Below are positions 60,583 to 64,000 of a stretch of DNA of 64,000 nt, in pieces. Every line of letters begins with the position of its first letter. The stretch's first letter is position 1. The notes under the pieces are model-generated. The model saw only the letters and a list, made by a program, of their open reading frames with translations. It was not told the DNA's origin and searched no databases. A program made the translations under genes and the position numbers. The DNA comes from JBBQLG01 sp964251665. GTDB lineage: Bacteria; Bacteroidota; Bacteroidia; Cytophagales; Spirosomataceae. The stretch lies in the NCBI GenBank assembly GCA_964251665.1, contig CAXUKO010000001.1, positions 1 through 64,000 of the forward strand. Direction: 5' to 3'.

Positions 60583-62595
60583 ATGCGATTTAACAATTAC
60601 CTGCTATTTATCTGTTTGTTTCTGTTACCTGTCTGGCTTCGGGCACAGGAGAATTATGTGGCTACTTCTCCTACGTCATTCTCGCCTGGAATTCTTAACG
60701 TGTTAGTAGGGTATCATGCAGGTTTATCTATCACAACGGGTGGTGGTAATGCATTTATCGGTGCAAACGCAGGTGTTGGTAATACTACTGGGGGTTTTAA
60801 TGTATGTATAGGTTACAATGCAGGCTTTTCTAATAAAACAAGCAACAATAATATCTTTATTGGCTATAACACAGGCTTAAACGCCACGGGTATTTCAAAT
60901 ACTTTCGTTGGTTCTCAATCAGGGATTTACAACACAGTCGGAGCCAGTAACACTTTTCTCGGCCATATGACAGGTCAGAATAATACGACTGGGTACAGTA
61001 ATACCTACTTGGGTGTAAAGGCTGGCTATCAAAATCAAATTGGTACTAATAATATCGCTATAGGTGATTCGGCAGGTTATAACAACGCTGTTTCAGGCAA
61101 TGTATTTATAGGTAGCAAAGCTGGACTTAATACGACTACCGGCTTGGGCAACACCTTTACCGGTACCAACTCGGGTTATTACAACATAACCGGCTCTGGC
61201 AATACCTTCGCTGGTACCAGTTCGGGTTACTACAATACAACCGGTTTTGCCAATGTATTTAATGGATCAGGTGCAGGCTATTATAACACCACTGGGTCTG
61301 GTAATTTATTCATGGGAAACCAAGCAGGTTACAGTAACACAAGCGGTTATTCTAATGTTTTCTTGGGCACATCTGCGGGGGCCAGGAATACTACCGCCAT
61401 TTCCAATATATTTATAGGCAGCAGTGCTGGTAGTAATACTTCTACCGGAGGTTGTAATGCCTTCTTAGGCTATATGGCAGGTTACTCTAACACCACAGGG
61501 CAACTTAATACATTTATGGGTTTTCTTTCCGGTTACAGCAACACAACTGGGTATAACAACATTACGCTGGGTGTAAAGGCTGGATACAGCAACCAGACTG
61601 GGCAGAGCAACGTCGTAATAGGCGACTCGGCGGGTTATAATAATTCAGCCTCCAACAATCTTTTTGTGGGCAGTAAAGCCGGGTATACCAACCTAACGGG
61701 CCAGAAAAGTAGCTACATCGGTTATCAATCGGGTTACTTTGCTATGGCCGATTCCAATACGTTTGTCGGGTATCAGTCGGGTTACACCACTACCACCGGT
61801 AAGGGAAATACGTTTTTTGGCACTGCATCGGGGCGGGGTAATACCAGCGGTAGTCACAATACCTTTGTTGGGAATAGCGCCGGTCCGGCTACAAGCACGG
61901 GCGATGATAACGTCTATATCGGCTACAACACCACCGGAGCCGGTTCGCGAAATACATTTTTAGGTACTCAGGCCGGAAGCTTAGCCTCAGCCACTTTAGA
62001 CAATGCCACCGCCATTGGGGCTGGCGCGCAAGTCGCCGTCAGCAATGCTGTTGTGCTGGGTAACCAGGCCAACGTAGGTATTGGTACGTCGGCCCCGGCT
62101 ACCCGGCTGGAGGTCGTCAGCCAAACAGCCGATGCCAGCGGATTGCGGTTAAGTAAATTGACTGCTGCCAGTCCCGCTACACAGGCTACCGACCAGTTCC
62201 TGACCGTTAACGAGCAGGGCGATGTGGTGAAGGCCCGGTATCGCCTACGCATCAATAACACAAACGAATGGAGTGATAACGTCTTCGCCAGCACCTATGC
62301 CCTTCGGCCGTTAGGGACAGTTGAAACCTACATTCAGCGGCATGGTCACCTGCCCGGCGTTCCGTCGGCGGCAGAAGTGGTGCGGGAGGGGGTTGATGTA
62401 GCGAAGCTAAACGCTACCTTGCTGGGGAAAATAGAAGAACTGACGCTTTACCTGATCGAGTCGAAAAAGGAAATGGCGGAACTGCGAAAGGCGGATTCGC
62501 AAAAAAGCGAGCAGTTACGTCAGCAACAGCAACGAATTAAGCAATTGGAGGCCCGGTTCAACGGGTCAAAAACACACAGTAAGCATGACTATTAA
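60583..62595 (+). CDS. Secreted beta-roll-like repeat protein (adhesin-like) in the his cluster
   Basis: A 670-residue protein. Signal peptide (MRFNNYLLFICLFLLPVWLRAQ), then about 27 units of 16-17 residues (about 38-505) with consensus N-x-F-[IVL]-G-x-x-[AS]-G-Y-x-N-T-T-G, like the head beta-rolls of YadA-type trimeric adhesins. The C-terminal part (about 510-670) has the tail-fibre-like region WSDNVF...YIQRHGHLPGVPSAAEV and ends in a coiled coil (KIEELTLYLIESKKEMAELRK). It probably trimerises at the cell surface; adhesion is inferred. The repeat part is more AT-rich than its neighbours. Its stop lies 11 bases inside hisIE, so translation may be coupled. Confidence 0.82.
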   Translation: MRFNNYLLFICLFLLPVWLRAQENYVATSPTSFSPGILNVLVGYHAGLSITTGGGNAFIGANAGVGNTTGGFNVCIGYNAGFSNKTSNNNIFIGYNTGLNATGISNTFVGSQSGIYNTVGASNTFLGHMTGQNNTTGYSNTYLGVKAGYQNQIGTNNIAIGDSAGYNNAVSGNVFIGSKAGLNTTTGLGNTFTGTNSGYYNITGSGNTFAGTSSGYYNTTGFANVFNGSGAGYYNTTGSGNLFMGNQAGYSNTSGYSNVFLGTSAGARNTTAISNIFIGSSAGSNTSTGGCNAFLGYMAGYSNTTGQLNTFMGFLSGYSNTTGYNNITLGVKAGYSNQTGQSNVVIGDSAGYNNSASNNLFVGSKAGYTNLTGQKSSYIGYQSGYFAMADSNTFVGYQSGYTTTTGKGNTFFGTASGRGNTSGSHNTFVGNSAGPATSTGDDNVYIGYNTTGAGSRNTFLGTQAGSLASATLDNATAIGAGAQVAVSNAVVLGNQANVGIGTSAPATRLEVVSQTADASGLRLSKLTAASPATQATDQFLTVNEQGDVVKARYRLRINNTNEWSDNVFASTYALRPLGTVETYIQRHGHLPGVPSAAEVVREGVDVAKLNATLLGKIEELTLYLIESKKEMAELRKADSQKSEQLRQQQQRIKQLEARFNGSKTHSKHDY

Positions 62596-63184
62596 CTTCG
62601 ATAAATCGCCCGATGGGCTTGTACCCGCCGTGATTCAGGATGCCGAAACCGGTAAAGTGCTGATGCTGGGCTACATGAATCAGGAGGCTCTGACAAAGAC
62701 ACGGTCCGAGAACATCGTTACGTTTTTCAGCCGGAGTAAGCAACGGCTCTGGACCAAGGGCGAAACATCCAATAATTTCCTGCACGTGGTTGAGATCCTG
62801 GACGATTGCGACGGTGATACCCTCCTTATCAAAGTCCTGCCCGCTGGCCCAACCTGCCATACCGGAGCTGATACCTGTTTTGACGAAGTAAATCAGGGTA
62901 GAGGCCAGTTCCTGAATTATTTACAGGCCATTATTCACGACCGGAAGGTAAACCCCTCCGATGCGTCCTACACAGCATCGCTGTTTAAAAAAGGTGTCAA
63001 TAAAATTGCCCAGAAAGTAGGAGAAGAGGCTGTTGAACTGGTGATTGAAGCCAAAGACGATAACGACGACCTGTTTAAAGGCGAGGCCGCCGATCTGCTG
63101 TTTCACTTTCTGGTCTTGCTGGAACAGAAAAACATGAACCTGGACGACATCATTGGGGTGTTGCAGCAACGTCACGCGAAGTAG
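62585..63184 (+). CDS. hisIE: Bifunctional phosphoribosyl-AMP cyclohydrolase / phosphoribosyl-ATP diphosphatase
   Basis: A 199-residue fusion catalysing steps 2 and 3 of histidine synthesis. The HisI part (about 1-105) has MLGYMNQEAL, the FFSRSKQRLWTKGE and the metal-binding DDCDGDTLLIKVLPAGPTCHTG. The HisE part (about 115-199) has SYTASLFKKGVNKIAQKVGEEAVELVIEAKDDNDDLFKGEAADLLFHFLVLL. The ATG overlaps the end of the repeat-protein gene by 11 bp. With hisH, hisA and hisF it completes the middle of the pathway; hisG, hisD, hisC and hisB are not in the window. Confidence 0.95.
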   Translation: MTINFDKSPDGLVPAVIQDAETGKVLMLGYMNQEALTKTRSENIVTFFSRSKQRLWTKGETSNNFLHVVEILDDCDGDTLLIKVLPAGPTCHTGADTCFDEVNQGRGQFLNYLQAIIHDRKVNPSDASYTASLFKKGVNKIAQKVGEEAVELVIEAKDDNDDLFKGEAADLLFHFLVLLEQKNMNLDDIIGVLQQRHAK

Positions 63185-63276
63185 CTGATAAACATTGGTC
63201 TGCCGTTCGCCGTTTGAGAAGTGATACAGCTCAATAATGAGCGTCGCTTATACACCTCAAACCTCATTTTGTCTTT

Positions 63277-63615
63277 ATGGGATTTCTTATCCGCATCCTG
63301 ATTAGTGCTGTCGCCGTTTATTTAGCCGCCCGCTTTGTACCGGGTATCCATATTTCGGGTGGCATCGGCACGGCCCTGGTCGTCGCCATTGTTTTGGGAC
63401 TGCTCAATGCGTTTCTCAAACCCATTTTGGTCCTGCTAACCATTCCGATCACTATCCTGACACTGGGTCTTTTTTATCTCGTAATCAACGTGTTGATGGT
63501 TTATCTCACGGCTAATCTGGTAAGCGGCTTCGCGGTGAGTGGTTTTATCTCCGCGTTACTCTTCAGTTTAGTCGTATCGGTGGTCACGTGGCTGATCGAT
63601 ACTGTTGTGAATTAG
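63277..63615 (+). CDS. Four-TM protein, phage-holin-4/DUF (PF04020-like) family
   Basis: A 112-residue protein of four hydrophobic helices (about 3-22, 28-46, 50-75, 84-108) with RFVPGIHISGGIGTALVVAIVLGLLNAFLKPILVLLTIPITILTLGLFYLVINVLMVYLTANLV. This pattern is common to small membrane proteins annotated as phage holin family (4-TM). In bacteria it is usually chromosomal and unrelated to a phage. No phage gene is near. Function unknown. Confidence 0.78.
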   Translation: MGFLIRILISAVAVYLAARFVPGIHISGGIGTALVVAIVLGLLNAFLKPILVLLTIPITILTLGLFYLVINVLMVYLTANLVSGFAVSGFISALLFSLVVSVVTWLIDTVVN

Positions 63616-63634
63616 TCCTTCGTTTACAGACCTA

Positions 63635-63667
63635 AAAAGGCTCCTGCTCGCTGAGTAGGGGCCTTTT
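63635..63667 (+). terminator. Rho-independent terminator
   Basis: Arms AAAAGGCTCCTGCT (63635-63648) and AGTAGGGGCCTTTT (63654-63667) pair with two G-U or mismatches. T-run follows. It ends the 4-TM gene. Confidence 0.8.
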
Positions 63668-63791
63668 CTGTTTTTCAGGACACGCAACAGAACAGCCGTA
63701 TACTAATACGGCACGGTTTACTGAAATTTTTTTTTGCACGTTCCAACCGTTCTGTCGTTACTTGACTCTTAGTAGTATCAACGTTGACCGA

Positions 63792-64000
63792 GTGGATGAA
63801 CGTACTTTAGTTGAAGGCTGCCGGGAGCAGAGCCGTGTGGTTCAGCGACTGCTCTATGAGCGGTATGCCGGTAAGCTCTTTGTCGTTTGTAAACGGTATG
63901 TGAAAGACGCCGATGAAGCCGAAGATGTACTACAGGATGCGTTTGTGAAGATCTACCAGCACATCGGAACCTTCCGGTTTGAATGTCCCTTGGAGGCCTG
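63792..64000 (+). CDS. ECF-type RNA polymerase sigma factor, 5' part
   Basis: An open frame running off the window gives VDERTLVEGCREQSRVVQRL then LYERYAGKLFVVCKRYVKDADEAEDVLQDAFVKIYQHIGTF. The latter is sigma-70 region 2 (core-binding helix and AEDVLQDAFVKIY). The first 69 or so codons are present. The start is taken at GTG (63792); an in-frame TTG at 63762 is also possible. An anti-sigma gene, if any, would be outside the window. Target genes unknown. Confidence 0.83.
   Translation, partial: MDERTLVEGCREQSRVVQRLLYERYAGKLFVVCKRYVKDADEAEDVLQDAFVKIYQHIGTFRFECPLEA

Noticed and set aside
60700..62080. CRISPR or satellite DNA suggested by the regular repeats
   Set aside because: Repeats are in frame, degenerate at DNA level, of 48-51 bp without spacers, and part of a coding sequence with signal peptide.

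Overview
The window is chromosomal DNA from a bacterium of the Bacteroidota, most probably order Cytophagales (Spirosoma-like). The grounds are promoters of the TTG/TTTG...TAnnTTTG type, the gliding lipoprotein GldJ, a secreted protease with a type IX secretion (T9SS) sorting domain, a TonB-dependent receptor with a carboxypeptidase-like N-terminal domain, a bacteroidetal GGGP-synthase-like protein, a DUF4175 giant coiled-coil membrane protein, and almost no strong Shine-Dalgarno sequences. The genus is inferred, not proven. No prophage, transposase, CRISPR array or tRNA was seen.

Layout. 1-208: the 5' end of a 16S rRNA gene leaving the window on the minus strand, with its leader and promoter. 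209-5153: pruA, thrC and a secreted TPR protein. 5154-5602: a gene-free stretch packed with DnaA boxes, the best candidate for the chromosomal origin; mnmG lies 1.7 kb away with a parS-like palindrome in front of it. 5603-19030: an Ig-like lipoprotein, mnmG, the DUF4175 protein, comF, gldJ, mfd and a barstar-like gene. 19127-21048: a three-gene cluster resembling the quinone-detoxification pair MhqD/MhqO. 21188-23737: a TPP riboswitch in front of a TonB-dependent receptor, so probably an outer-membrane importer of thiamine or a precursor. 23777-35212: metabolism and envelope genes (a cystathionine synthase/lyase, fabG, acyl-CoA dehydrogenase, an AraC regulator, a TonB-domain protein, a GGGP-synthase-like enzyme, two small membrane proteins, an M14 peptidase and a DksA-like protein).

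35542-48403: gdhA, psd, an rRNA m5C methyltransferase, fabI, the sbcC-sbcD nuclease pair, an OmpA lipoprotein and an aldose-epimerase-like protein. 48416-57010: a T9SS-exported protease, msrB, recQ convergent with recF, pdhA, a DUF4926 protein and a membrane TPR protein. 57235-63184: a histidine cluster hisH-hisA-x-GNAT-hisF-(repeat protein)-hisIE. The end of the window holds a small 4-TM protein and the start of an ECF sigma factor.

Most noteworthy: the origin candidate with a nearby parS-like site; a palindromic repeat inserted in frame in hisF immediately after catalytic Asp130; a 670-residue beta-roll-like repeat protein lodged between hisF and hisIE with an internal segmental duplication; the riboswitch-receptor pair; and a series of very long near-perfect hairpins between genes. 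I found no clear, wholly new multigene system; the his-cluster anomalies and the long hairpins are the best candidates for new observations.
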